Shown: one piece after another, positions 25,764 to 34,484 of the stretch
Numbering within the stretch: position 1 is the first letter of the stretch
Layout: each line of letters starts with the position of its first letter
Source: an uncultured Prevotellaceae bacterium
GTDB taxonomy: Bacteria; Bacteroidota; Bacteroidia; Bacteroidales; Bacteroidaceae
DNA: 64,000 nucleotides
Direction: 5' to 3'
Assembly (NCBI GenBank): GCA_902775475.1
Contig: CACYME010000016.1
Location: 1-64,000, forward strand
Position numbers and translations under genes: made by a program
The notes under the pieces: generated by a model
Database searches by the model: none
Told to the model about the DNA's origin: nothing
What the model saw: the letters and a program-made list of their open reading frames with translations, nothing else

Positions 25764-28700
25764 TTAGAAGCTGGTCTGAATACCAAATGAGAAGCTTGTG
25801 CTGTTAGGATACATCCAGCGGGGATTCTCAGGATCGCTGCAGGTGAGCGAGTTGCTCTTGAGCGTCAGCAGGTTGTGGCCAGAGACGTAGATGCGGGCAG
25901 AGGTCATCTTGATGGGCTTCAGCAGCTTCTCGGGCACGTTGTAGCCAATCTGCACCTGACGCAGCTTGGCGTAGGAGCCGTTCTCCACGAAGTAGCTCGA
26001 AGTGCGGTTCTCGTTGCCCACGTTGTTGGTGGTCAGAGCGGGAATCGACGAGCCGGTGTTGGCGGTGGTCCAGGCGTCGAGCATGCGGTTACCCTTGTTC
26101 GAGCCAGCGTCGGTGATGCTGTAGAAGTCGGTCTGGAACTTCTGGTCGTTGTAGACGTCCTGTCCGGCAACGCCCTGCCAGAACATCGAGAGGTCGAAGT
26201 CCTTGTAGCCGAACTCGAAGTTCAGACCCCATGAGAAATTGGGAACGGGGTTGAAGATCCAGGTCTGGTCCTGCTCGTTGATGATGCCGTTACCGTCGAG
26301 GTCGGCATACTTCAGGCCACCCACACGGGCGTTCTCCTGACCGGCAGCCAGCACCTCCTCGCGGTTCTGGAACAGGCCGTCGACCACGTAGCCCACGATG
26401 GAGCCGTAGGGCTTCTTGGCCTCCACCAGGTTCTGCTTGGCGGTGTGCACGTAGGAGCCGGTGGTCGTCTCGGGCAGGTAGGTCACACGCTGGCGGAAGA
26501 AGTCGAGGTTGCCGTTGATGTTGTAGCGCAGGCCGTACTCAGTGGTGTGGCGATAGCCAATGGCAAACTCCATACCCCAGTTGCGCAGACTCGGACCGTT
26601 CAGCCACGAGGCGCCGCCCTCACCCATCGAGCCGAGATAGGCAGGATTGATGAGCATGTCCTTCACATTCTTGATATAGGCATCAACGGTTCCGTAGATG
26701 GAGCTGCCCAGAAGGGTGTAGTCGAGACCGAAGTTATACTGCTCGGTGGTCTCCCACTTCAGGTTGTTATTCTGCGACTGCGTGGCACGGAAGCCAGAGG
26801 GGAAGATGCCGCTGTACTGCAGAGCCAGGTCATAGGCCGTCGACTCGTTGCGACCACCGCCGTAGGTAGCGGCATAGAGGCCATAGCGGGCGTAGTTGGA
26901 GATGGCCTGGTTACCAGTCTCACCCCACGATGCACGCAGCTTCAGGTCGTCAATCCAGTCCTGATGCAGGTTCTCGGAGAGACGATAGCCCAGCGTGAAG
27001 GCGGGGAAGGTACCGTAGCGGTTGTTCTCACCGAAGCGGCTCGAACCGTCTCGGCGGATGGTGAACGAAGCGAGCACCAGGTCCTTCCAGTTGTAGTCAA
27101 TCTTACCGAAGAGCGACACGAGGTTGTAGCCCTCGCGGATACCGCCGGCACGCTGGGTGCCCGTGGCGGCATCGGGCCACATGTAGTCGTAGTTCTCTAG
27201 AGCGTACATCTGTGCGTAGGACGAAGCGCGGTCCTCCACGTCGCGGTGGAGCTCCAGACCGGCCAGCAGGATGAAGTTGTGGTCGGCGGCAACGGTGAAG
27301 TTGTAGTTGGCGGTGTTCGACCAGGTCCACTTCATCGAGTTCTTCGAACCGAGGCTTGCCGACGGCGTGCTGTTGTTCACCACGTCTGAATGCCATGTAT
27401 AGGTGACGCTGTGGATGAACTCCGACCAGTAGTCGATACCGAAGTTCGAGCGTAGCGTCAGGCCCTTGATGGGCTGCAGGTTGACATAGGCGTTGCCGAA
27501 GATACGCCACATCTTCAGACGGTTGTCGCGGTTGTGGTAGAGCTCGCGCAAGGGGTTCTGGCGGTCGCTCATGCCACCCACGGGGCCCGAGAAGGTCTCG
27601 CCGTCCTCTTCGTAGACGGGCAGCGTGGGCGCCATCTTCAGGGCGTTCTCCAGCGGGGCGCAGTCCACCTGGTCGCTATAGGTGATGGTGGCATTCTCAC
27701 CCACGGTGACAATCTTGTTCACCTTGTAGCTGGTGTTGATACGGCCAGAGAAGCTCTCGAAGTCGGTGTACTTCAGAATACCGTTGTTCTTCTTATAGCC
27801 GAAGGAGAACAGGGCCGACGACTTGTCGCTGGCGTTCGAGATGGAGAGGTCGTAGTTCTGCGAGAAGCCCGTGCGCGAAATCTCGTCAAGCCAGTCGGTG
27901 TCGCTGTAGCGCATGGTGCGCTTCGAGTTGAGGAAGCCGTCGTAGAGGCCGTTCACGGTGAACTGACGCATCTGCTGCGTGGCTGGGTCGTAGGCCTGGA
28001 TGGGCGTTCCGGCAGCGGCGTTGAGCGTCAGGCCGTAGTTGTTGGCATACTGTTCGGGGTCCAGGCCGTCGTTCATGGCTGCCTGAGCCATGGCGGTGGC
28101 ATACTCGGCGGTGTTGGCCAGCTTCATCATCGTCTGCTTGTTGTAGAACTGGGCGGTGAGGTTGGCCGAGAAGTCCACCTTCACCTTGTCGCCCTTCTTA
28201 CCCGAGCGGGTGGTGATGATGATGACGCCATTAGCAGCGCGGCTACCGTAGATGCTGGCCGATGCAGCGTCCTTCAGCACCTGCATCGACTCGATGTCGT
28301 TCATGTTCAGCGTGTTCAGATTGGTCGTCGTGGGCACGCCGTCGATGATGAACAGGGGGTCCTGCGACGAGTTGAACGAGCCACCGCCACGGATGCGGAC
28401 GGTACCGGCACCTACCGGCGAGCCGTTCGAAGTGATGGTCATGCCCGGCACCTTACCCTGCAGGGCACGCATGGGGTCGGTATCGCTCGAGGTCTTCAGC
28501 TCGTCGGTCTTCACCACGGCCACCGAGCCCGTCAGGTCGGCCTTGCGTTGGGTCTGGTAACCCGTCACCACCACCTCAGCCAGCTCCGAAGCGTTCTCCT
28601 TCAGCTCCACTTTCATGCCTGGGGTTGCGGCCACCTCCACCGGGTCGTAGCCGATGTAGGTGATGACGAGCATGGTGCCTTTGGCTACCTTCAACTTGAA

Positions 28701-28877
28701 ATTGCCGTCGAAATCGGTCACGGCACCATTGCTGGTGCCCTTCTCTTTCACCGTGGCTCCGATGACTCCTTCACCGAAATCATCAACCACCGTTCCTGTT
28801 ATCTCTGTCTGCGCGTACATCATTGTACATAGCATCAGAGCCAGGAAGCTGAGCAAGAATCTCTTTGTTCTTTCCAT
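25764..28877 (-). CDS. SusC-like TonB-dependent transporter (SusC1)
   Basis: 1037 residues. Signal peptide ending MYAQ, then a carboxypeptidase-regulatory-like domain (EITGTVVDDFGEGVIGATV to about residue 100). The SusC signature is ELAEVVVTGYQTQRKADLTG. The plug domain has VRIRGGGSFNSSQDPLFIIDGVP and SIYGSRAANGVIIITTR, and the rest is a 22-strand barrel ending FGIQTSF. With SusD1 it imports fructo-oligosaccharides using TonB energy. It heads the operon SusC1-SusD1-SGBP1. Immediately upstream on the same strand is regulator 1, and the promoter holds the operator pair at 28964 and 28985. Confidence 0.96.
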   Translation of the reverse strand: MERTKRFLLSFLALMLCTMMYAQTEITGTVVDDFGEGVIGATVKEKGTSNGAVTDFDGNFKLKVAKGTMLVITYIGYDPVEVAATPGMKVELKENASELAEVVVTGYQTQRKADLTGSVAVVKTDELKTSSDTDPMRALQGKVPGMTITSNGSPVGAGTVRIRGGGSFNSSQDPLFIIDGVPTTTNLNTLNMNDIESMQVLKDAASASIYGSRAANGVIIITTRSGKKGDKVKVDFSANLTAQFYNKQTMMKLANTAEYATAMAQAAMNDGLDPEQYANNYGLTLNAAAGTPIQAYDPATQQMRQFTVNGLYDGFLNSKRTMRYSDTDWLDEISRTGFSQNYDLSISNASDKSSALFSFGYKKNNGILKYTDFESFSGRINTSYKVNKIVTVGENATITYSDQVDCAPLENALKMAPTLPVYEEDGETFSGPVGGMSDRQNPLRELYHNRDNRLKMWRIFGNAYVNLQPIKGLTLRSNFGIDYWSEFIHSVTYTWHSDVVNNSTPSASLGSKNSMKWTWSNTANYNFTVAADHNFILLAGLELHRDVEDRASSYAQMYALENYDYMWPDAATGTQRAGGIREGYNLVSLFGKIDYNWKDLVLASFTIRRDGSSRFGENNRYGTFPAFTLGYRLSENLHQDWIDDLKLRASWGETGNQAISNYARYGLYAATYGGGRNESTAYDLALQYSGIFPSGFRATQSQNNNLKWETTEQYNFGLDYTLLGSSIYGTVDAYIKNVKDMLINPAYLGSMGEGGASWLNGPSLRNWGMEFAIGYRHTTEYGLRYNINGNLDFFRQRVTYLPETTTGSYVHTAKQNLVEAKKPYGSIVGYVVDGLFQNREEVLAAGQENARVGGLKYADLDGNGIINEQDQTWIFNPVPNFSWGLNFEFGYKDFDLSMFWQGVAGQDVYNDQKFQTDFYSITDAGSNKGNRMLDAWTTANTGSSIPALTTNNVGNENRTSSYFVENGSYAKLRQVQIGYNVPEKLLKPIKMTSARIYVSGHNLLTLKSNSLTCSDPENPRWMYPNSTSFSFGIQTSF

Positions 28878-28924
28878 TTGCTTTTGCGTTTTTAGTTAAT
28901 ACAACATGTTTCAAAAAACTACCG

Positions 28925-28989
28925 CAAAAGTACTGACCAAATGCGCAAATGGCTGAAACTTATCGTTCTGTGACTAATAAAAATGATAC
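28925..28989 (-). promoter_or_regulatory. Operator-promoter of SusC1
   Basis: The -7 box TACTTTTG on the minus strand is at 28925-28932. Plus-strand pentamers are CGTTC (28964-28968, 31 nt from the box) and GATAC (28985-28989, 21 bp further). The 38 bp from 28961 are strongly alike to 40873-40910 upstream of SusC2, including AAAAATGATACATG. No TTTG at -33. Confidence 0.72.
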
Positions 28990-29093
28990 ATGTAACAATA
29001 TTGAAAGACTCTTTATTGATTTTAAGAGAGAAGGAAATGGTTCCATCCAAGAATTTGTTCCCAGCAGAGCAGTTATACACGTTTACCAAAGTA

Positions 29094-29142
29094 TCTCCGC
29101 CGCTCCCCCCGTCCCTGCAAGGGGAGGGGGGAGCGGCGGAGA
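29094..29142 (-). terminator. GC-rich hairpin after regulator 1
   Basis: Perfect 17-bp inverted repeat beginning TCTCCGCCGC, 15-nt loop, 30 bp past the regulator 1 stop. It separates the regulator from the SusC1 promoter and resembles the C/G-run palindromes elsewhere in the window. Confidence 0.65.
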
Positions 29143-29171
29143 AAACCGGAAGCAAACATTTCACTTGTATT

Positions 29172-31349
29172 TCATTCTGCCCTGAACTCCATGGGCAGCT
29201 TGCCGAATTGCTTCTTGAAGCAGGTGGTGAAATAGCTGGGCGTGGTGAAACCCACCTCGTAGGCAATCTCGGCCACCGTCTTCGTGGTGCTGTTCAGCAG
29301 CGTCTTGGCACGCTCCAGGCGCATCTCCTTCAGCAGCTCCACGGGCGAGAGGCCCGTGAGCACCTTCACCTTGCGATAGAGCTGCACACGGCTGATGCCC
29401 AGCTCGTCGCCCAGGTCGTCCATTTTCAGCTTCGGATTCGCCATCTTCTCCCTCACCACATCGCGCAGATGGTCCATGAAGAGCTTGTCCTGTGTGGTAA
29501 GCTTCACCTCCTTGTCGTCCACTTGCCCGCCCTTGAACAACTCCTGCAACTGCTGTCGGCTGCGCAGCAGGTTGTCGATGCGGCTGATGAGCAGGTCGGC
29601 ACTGAAGGGCTTGGTCATGTAGGCATCGGCACCGTGCTCGTAGCCCTCCATCTGCTGGGCCTCGGTGCTGCGGGCGGTGAGCAGGATGACGGGGATATGG
29701 CTGGTGATGAAGTCCTGCTTCAGGCTCTGGCAGAACTGCAGGCCGTCCATCACGGGCATCATCACATCGGATATGACAATGTCGGGCACGCTCTCGCGGG
29801 CCAGCTGCAAGCCGCTCTGCCCGTCGGGGGCCTCCAGCACATAGAATCGCGAGGCCAGCAGGGTGCGCAGATAGTGGCGCATGTCGGCATTGTCGTCGAC
29901 AATCAAGATGTTCGACAGTTCCTCGGTGTCCTCCTGCTTCAGCATGCCCAGGTGCTCCTTCTCCACGATGGCCGCTGCCTGCTGTTGCAAGATGCCCTGC
30001 GCCGTGCTGTCGTCGACGGCCGGCTGGGTGGTGTCTTTTCCAAAGTTGAGCACGTCGGACAGCACGTTCTCCATCTGGCTGATGTTCCGCTCGGCTATCT
30101 CCAGCAGCTGCAGGTCGTCGCCCTTCACGGCATGGCGCTGCAACAGCTGTCCCACAGGCCCTGCAATGAGCGTGAGGGGTGTCTTCAGCTGATGGCTGGC
30201 ATTGGTGTAGAAGAGCTTCTGCTCCTTGTTGAACGCCTTCTGACGGCGGTGGGCGGCGCGAATCTGCACCACGCCACGCCACGTGAGCAACACTGCCACG
30301 ATGAGCAGCACGATGACGGCCACGGCGGCCCATATAATCTTGCTCTGCACATTGTAGAGGCCGAAATACTCCTCCAGCCGGTCTTGTACGGTCACCAAGT
30401 TCTCACTCTGACGTTGCAGTTGGCTGCTGTAGAGGGCCACCATACCCACATTCACGGGCGTGATGACCATACTCTGCAGGAAGTTGTTGCGCTCGTAGGG
30501 CTTGCCCTCGAGGATGTCGAGTGCGAGCTTCACAATGCGCTCGCCCTGGGTGGGATAGACGCAGGTGGCGGCCAGCCATCCCTGCTCCACACCCTCAATG
30601 CCCTCGCCAGGCCCTGGCAAGCCGTCGACGCCGATAATCTTCACCTGCCCCTCCATGCCAGCGTCTTTCACTGCCCACGAAGCACCGCGCGCCATGAAGT
30701 CGCTGTGGCAGAAGATGATGTCGGGGCGATGGTCGCTCTGCAAGGCCTGACGCACGATGGTGTCGGTGCGGTGGTCGTCCCAGTTGCTAAAGATGCACTG
30801 GTAGTCCACTTCAGGATGCTGACTGATGGTCTCCTCGAAGCCCTTGTGGCGGTCGCGCGAGGGCGACGTGCTCTGCAGGGCGGTAATCTCAAGCACGTTG
30901 TTTCCCCCACCCTCTTTCACCAATCGCACTGCATAGTTGGCTGCCAGACGGCCCACGTCTTCATTGTCGCCGCCAATGAATGCGGTATAGTCGTCGGTGT
31001 CGGCCTTGCGGTCGAACAGGATAACGGGCTTGCCGCGCTCCTTGGCACGCCTCAGGGCAGGTGCCACCTCGGCATATTCGTTGGGCGCCACCACCAAGAG
31101 GTCGACATCCTCGTTGAGCAGACTGTCAATCTGCCTCACCTGCACGTCGCTCTGGTCGTGGCAGTTCAGTATCTCCACCTCCACATCCTGGTCGTAGAGA
31201 TGCTGGGCGGCCAATAGTTCATTGTTCAGTTTGTAGCGCCAATTGCCCACGGAGCATTGCAGCACTGTGATGCGATAGTGCGGACCGGAACTGCAAGCCG
31301 TCAGCAGCAGCGTCAGGCTATATAATATAATAATGTGTAAGTTTCGCAT
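29172..31349 (-). CDS. Regulator 1: sugar-binding / histidine-box / receiver / AraC hybrid lacking the ATPase domain
   Basis: 725 residues from the ATG at 31349, preceded by AAAGGAG. Lipobox-like LTAC near residue 19. Residues 25-310 are a LacI/ribose-binding-type periplasmic domain (FDRKADTDDYTAFIGGDNE). One membrane helix lies at 337-357. FYTNASHQLKTPLTL gives a histidine-kinase dimerisation domain with His386, but no HATPase N, G1 or G2 boxes follow. Only about 45 residues separate the four-helix part from the receiver (ILIVDDNADMR, phospho-acceptor Asp528 in VISDVMMP, Lys580 in MTKPF). The AraC domain is at 625-724. The hybrid two-component sensor of the B. thetaiotaomicron fructan locus has the same order with the ATPase present. 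It should control SusC1 just downstream. The missing kinase core means phosphorylation must come from elsewhere or not at all. Confidence 0.88.
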   Translation of the reverse strand: MRNLHIIILYSLTLLLTACSSGPHYRITVLQCSVGNWRYKLNNELLAAQHLYDQDVEVEILNCHDQSDVQVRQIDSLLNEDVDLLVVAPNEYAEVAPALRRAKERGKPVILFDRKADTDDYTAFIGGDNEDVGRLAANYAVRLVKEGGGNNVLEITALQSTSPSRDRHKGFEETISQHPEVDYQCIFSNWDDHRTDTIVRQALQSDHRPDIIFCHSDFMARGASWAVKDAGMEGQVKIIGVDGLPGPGEGIEGVEQGWLAATCVYPTQGERIVKLALDILEGKPYERNNFLQSMVITPVNVGMVALYSSQLQRQSENLVTVQDRLEEYFGLYNVQSKIIWAAVAVIVLLIVAVLLTWRGVVQIRAAHRRQKAFNKEQKLFYTNASHQLKTPLTLIAGPVGQLLQRHAVKGDDLQLLEIAERNISQMENVLSDVLNFGKDTTQPAVDDSTAQGILQQQAAAIVEKEHLGMLKQEDTEELSNILIVDDNADMRHYLRTLLASRFYVLEAPDGQSGLQLARESVPDIVISDVMMPVMDGLQFCQSLKQDFITSHIPVILLTARSTEAQQMEGYEHGADAYMTKPFSADLLISRIDNLLRSRQQLQELFKGGQVDDKEVKLTTQDKLFMDHLRDVVREKMANPKLKMDDLGDELGISRVQLYRKVKVLTGLSPVELLKEMRLERAKTLLNSTTKTVAEIAYEVGFTTPSYFTTCFKKQFGKLPMEFRAE

Positions 31350-31478
31350 ACGGTGTACTCCTTTTTCCATTTCTCCTTGAAAGCGATTGAGCGCCATGAG
31401 GCTATCATGCTTTCCTTAGCATACCTCCATATACGATGACACTGACAATATAGTCATGTCCTCGTATTACTATGCATG

Positions 31479-31486
31479 CAAAGATA
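31479..31486 (-). promoter_or_regulatory. -7 box for regulator 1
   Basis: TATCTTTG on the minus strand, 129 nt before the start codon. Apart from this box and the hairpin at 31604-31645, I see nothing else in the 408-bp gap between regulator 1 and the carbohydrate-binding protein gene. Confidence 0.5.
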
Positions 31487-31603
31487 GTAAGAATAATCGA
31501 ATGCGGCAAGCAGAAAGCGTTAAATTTGGAATAAAATCGCGTTTATCCCGCTAAACGTCATCATTTTCGCCCGTCTTTAGCGAAATAAGCAACCTAAAAG
31601 TAA

Positions 31604-31645
31604 CCGTTCAGCCAGATTTGCCAAGCGACAAATCCGACTGAACGG
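31604..31645 (-). terminator. Terminator of the SusC2 operon
   Basis: Stem CCGTTCAG / CTGAACGG with inner GATTTG / CAAATC. On the minus strand it is followed by TTACTTTTAGG, matching the terminator at 13576-13611. It lies 112 bp past the last gene of the module. Confidence 0.65.
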
Positions 31646-31757
31646 GGATGGAATGCGGGATGTCCATCGGACAATTCCCTTCAAAGTTCTATAAGAATTC
31701 GCGCAGGGCTTTCTCCTGTTTTCACAGCAGTTTTTCTGCTCCCTACGGCATCTGCAA

Positions 31758-32690
31758 CTATTTGACCACGGTCTTCTTTCCGTCGATGATGTAAACACCC
31801 TTGGCGCTGATGTCGGCTACACGCTGGCCAGAGAGTGAGAACACACGGGCGGCATCACGACGTGCTAAGCGCAACGTCTGCACAGCCGTGCTCTCATCGG
31901 TGATAATCTCGATGTCGGGACACTTGGCCTTGATGGCACTCCAATCCTCGTCCCAGCGGCCAGCAGCCGAGACATCGAGCTTGGTGGCCGTGGGTGCCAG
32001 CTTGGCGGCCAGCAGGGCATAGTCGTCGTAGGCTTCGGGATGCCAGTCGCCATTCCACGTACACTGATAGCTGCCCTTGCCGACGACGCCCGTCACCACG
32101 ACCTCGCCCGACAGCGAGTTGTCGGCGTAGGCGAGGAGGCCTTTGCCAGCCACCATCGAGCCTTCCATCTTGATGTCGTCGATGTAGATGGTCTGCCCCA
32201 CATTGGCCAGGGCGTCGCCACCATCTTCAAAGGGCCAAATCTCCAACACGGTGTTGGCGGTGTCGGTAATCTTCTCACTGTCGGGTCCGGCAGCGAACTC
32301 AAAGGTCAGGATGTTCCACTGGTCGGCATCGCCACACCAGAACCATCGTCCGGTGGCATAGCCGCCATCGCCATCCTTCACCAGCTTCACCAGCACGTTG
32401 TGGTTCAGGCTCATCTTCACGCGCATCGTCAGTCGGCGCAGGGCCTTGAAGTCTACATCGCCCAAGGGCAGGGCAGCGTTGCAATGCTCCTTGTCCCAGC
32501 CGTCGGGGTTGGCTTTCAGCGTCACCTTGAGGCATTTGTTGCCATCGTCGTCGACCACGGTGGGGTCGGAGCGGTTCCAGAAGCCGCCATCGCTGTTCAC
32601 TTCCTTGTCGTCGCCATTCCAGAGCACTACTTGTGCCGAGGCAGTCATTGTGGCCACTGCCATAGCCATCATGAGTAATTGTCTTTTCAT
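31758..32690 (-). CDS. Secreted beta-sandwich protein, probable carbohydrate-binding module, with sorting domain
   Basis: 310 residues from the ATG at 32690, where a signal peptide starts (MKRQLLMMAMAVATMTASAQ). The region 21-180 (VVLWNGDDKEVNSDGGFWN ... QTIYIDDIKMEG) has the look of a jelly-roll carbohydrate-binding module, including the closing IDDI strand, but I cannot name the family. A second segment (185-270) is unassigned. The C-terminus, VFSLSGQRVADISAKGVYIIDGKKTVVK, is the short sorting-type domain also seen in the GH30 and LamG-GH32 proteins, suggesting type IX export. It is last in the SusC2 operon. A longer upstream reading runs through repeat DNA and was not used. Confidence 0.65.
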   Translation of the reverse strand: MKRQLLMMAMAVATMTASAQVVLWNGDDKEVNSDGGFWNRSDPTVVDDDGNKCLKVTLKANPDGWDKEHCNAALPLGDVDFKALRRLTMRVKMSLNHNVLVKLVKDGDGGYATGRWFWCGDADQWNILTFEFAAGPDSEKITDTANTVLEIWPFEDGGDALANVGQTIYIDDIKMEGSMVAGKGLLAYADNSLSGEVVVTGVVGKGSYQCTWNGDWHPEAYDDYALLAAKLAPTATKLDVSAAGRWDEDWSAIKAKCPDIEIITDESTAVQTLRLARRDAARVFSLSGQRVADISAKGVYIIDGKKTVVK

Positions 32691-32711
32691 TGTTTTCCTT
32701 TTTTTGAGGGG

Positions 32712-32795
32712 CCCGACGGAGAACCGTCGGGCACGGGGGCTTTGATTGATAATTGGGGGCCGACGGAGAAGCGCCGGGCACGGGGGATTTGATTG
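32712..32795. repeat. 47-bp direct repeat with hairpin, two copies
   Basis: Two copies (GACGGAGAA at 32715 and 32762) of a unit with the hairpin CCCGACGG-agaa-CCGTCGGG (perfect in the first, diverged in the second) followed by GGCACGGGGG and TTTGATTGA. It fills the gap between the GH32 gene and the carbohydrate-binding protein gene. Confidence 0.75.
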
Positions 32796-32848
32796 AAATG
32801 TTATCCTGAAAAACAATCCCCTTACCAATGGAAAGAACTAACTACCTA

Positions 32849-34471
32849 CTATTGCTGGCTGACCTTCACGTCGGCCACGGTGATGGAGCCGCCGTAGTTG
32901 TTGATGCTCCAGCAGTTCTTCTGGATGCCGTAGATGCGCTGGGTGTAGGCGCAGACATCGTTAATGTACATCACGAGGACGGAGTTGTCGGTATAGATGT
33001 CGATGGCATAGGTGTTGTCGGCAGGCCGCTCAAACCAGTAGCCGTCGATGCCCTCTATGAATCCCTTGCCCTCTTCGCCTTCCTGCTCGAAATTCACCTT
33101 GCGATGGTTCTCATCCTCGGGATTGACCACAATGGTGTAATATTTCTTGGAGTCGGTGCCGCGAACGAAGGAGATGCCAAACTTGTCCCAGTTGTTCGAG
33201 GTCTTCACCGTGAAGGAAATGTGGTTGCAGGTGCCCAAGCGGTTGTAGAGCACGTAGGCTCCGTCGCCGGTGAGGGTGCCATTGCTGAAGCCGTTGGAGG
33301 CCATCGTCGTGATGCTCTGCTGCTTGTTGTACTTGGCAGCCATGGCGGGCACGGCTCCGAGGGTGAGCGTGCCGTCGGCATGCTGGATGAGCTTGTGGCA
33401 TACGAGGGCACCACTCCAGTTGGGTTCGTTGCCATCACCAGCACCCACATTGATGTTCTTCTCGTGGATGTCGCCGCCCGAGCGGAAGGGGCACCATCCC
33501 CAGATGTAGCGGTCAGTGCCGTTCGAGGCGGTCTTGCCAGCATAGAAGGCACGGCTGTCGAGCACGCCCTCATGGCCATCGGCCGGCCATTTGGGACCGT
33601 CGTTGAAACAACTCTTCAGCTCGTCGTAGCTGCGGGCCATCATGTACTTCACCTTGCGGCTCCACGAGGTGCGGAAACTCTCGCTATAGACCATATACCA
33701 GTAGTCGCCCATCTTGAAGATGTCGGGACATTCGAGCATGCGGTCCCAAATCATGCGGATGCGGCCCACGTGCTCCCAGTTCTTCAGGTCGGAAGACTTG
33801 AACTCGGCGAAGACGGGGTCGCCGCCGTTGATGGGATAGGTGGCAATGACCATGTGGTAGAGGTTGTCGTCGGCCATGAATACCTGCGGGTCGCGGAAGT
33901 CGTTGCCAGAGTAACCGAAGTCGGGGCCGTTGAGCGCCCACAACTCATCCTTCGTCCACGTCTTGAAGTCGGTCGACGTGGCGCGCATCACCACCTCGCG
34001 GTTCTTGCAGTTGCCGTTGTGGCCAGTGTAATAGATGTAGTACGTGCCGTCCTTCTCGTAGGCGCAGCCCGTGCCGAGCGCAGCATCCTGCTGATAGTCG
34101 TTGGCGCCAAAGGGCAGCAGCTCGCCCAGCGACTGATAACTGGCGCCATCCTTGGTGGCCACTGCCCAGATGGGGTGGAAGCGGTGGCTCAGGTTGTTGG
34201 TGAACTCCTGCAGATAGAGCACCTTGAACTCGCCCGAGCGCTGGTCGTAGAAGGGCATGGGGTCGCCGACACGCCCCACGGCAGGGGTGAAGTAGGTGCC
34301 GAATCCCTGCTCATCGGTAGGTGTGAAGAAGGTGGCCGTGCCCTGCCAGTCGCGATCGGGGTCGCCGCTGAAGTCGTCGTCGCTGCAAGAGGCGAGGGTT
34401 GCCGGGGCTGCGACGATGCCGCAGCACACGAAACAACCAAGGAGGTAATGCTTTATATTATTGGTTTTCAT
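32849..34471 (-). CDS. Divergent GH32 surface lipoprotein
   Basis: 540 residues. The signal peptide MKTNNIKHYLLGCFVCCGIVAAPATLASC precedes an acidic SDDDFSGD export-type signal. The five-blade propeller is recognisable, but the nucleophile motif is VGDPMPFYD rather than NDPNG; the Asp is kept. The transition-state motif is NDFRDPQVF and the acid/base motif LECPDIFKMG, both intact. The C-terminal part (about 370-540) has a beta-sandwich with VKTSNNWDKFGISF and ADNTYAIDIYTDN. I associate this arrangement with DUF4975-containing GH32 proteins of Bacteroides. Activity on fructan is likely. It follows SGBP2 by 13 bp. A weaker hairpin (6-bp stem) sits in the signal codons at 34407-34425. Confidence 0.82.
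   Translation of the reverse strand: MKTNNIKHYLLGCFVCCGIVAAPATLASCSDDDFSGDPDRDWQGTATFFTPTDEQGFGTYFTPAVGRVGDPMPFYDQRSGEFKVLYLQEFTNNLSHRFHPIWAVATKDGASYQSLGELLPFGANDYQQDAALGTGCAYEKDGTYYIYYTGHNGNCKNREVVMRATSTDFKTWTKDELWALNGPDFGYSGNDFRDPQVFMADDNLYHMVIATYPINGGDPVFAEFKSSDLKNWEHVGRIRMIWDRMLECPDIFKMGDYWYMVYSESFRTSWSRKVKYMMARSYDELKSCFNDGPKWPADGHEGVLDSRAFYAGKTASNGTDRYIWGWCPFRSGGDIHEKNINVGAGDGNEPNWSGALVCHKLIQHADGTLTLGAVPAMAAKYNKQQSITTMASNGFSNGTLTGDGAYVLYNRLGTCNHISFTVKTSNNWDKFGISFVRGTDSKKYYTIVVNPEDENHRKVNFEQEGEEGKGFIEGIDGYWFERPADNTYAIDIYTDNSVLVMYINDVCAYTQRIYGIQKNCWSINNYGGSITVADVKVSQQ
34407..34425 (-). repeat. Hairpin in the GH32 lipoprotein signal codons
   Basis: GCTGCG-acgatgc-CGCAGC, the weakest of the six signal-region hairpins, nucleotides 47-65 of the gene. 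Confidence 0.55.
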
Positions 34472-34484
34472 AATGGTGACTTTA

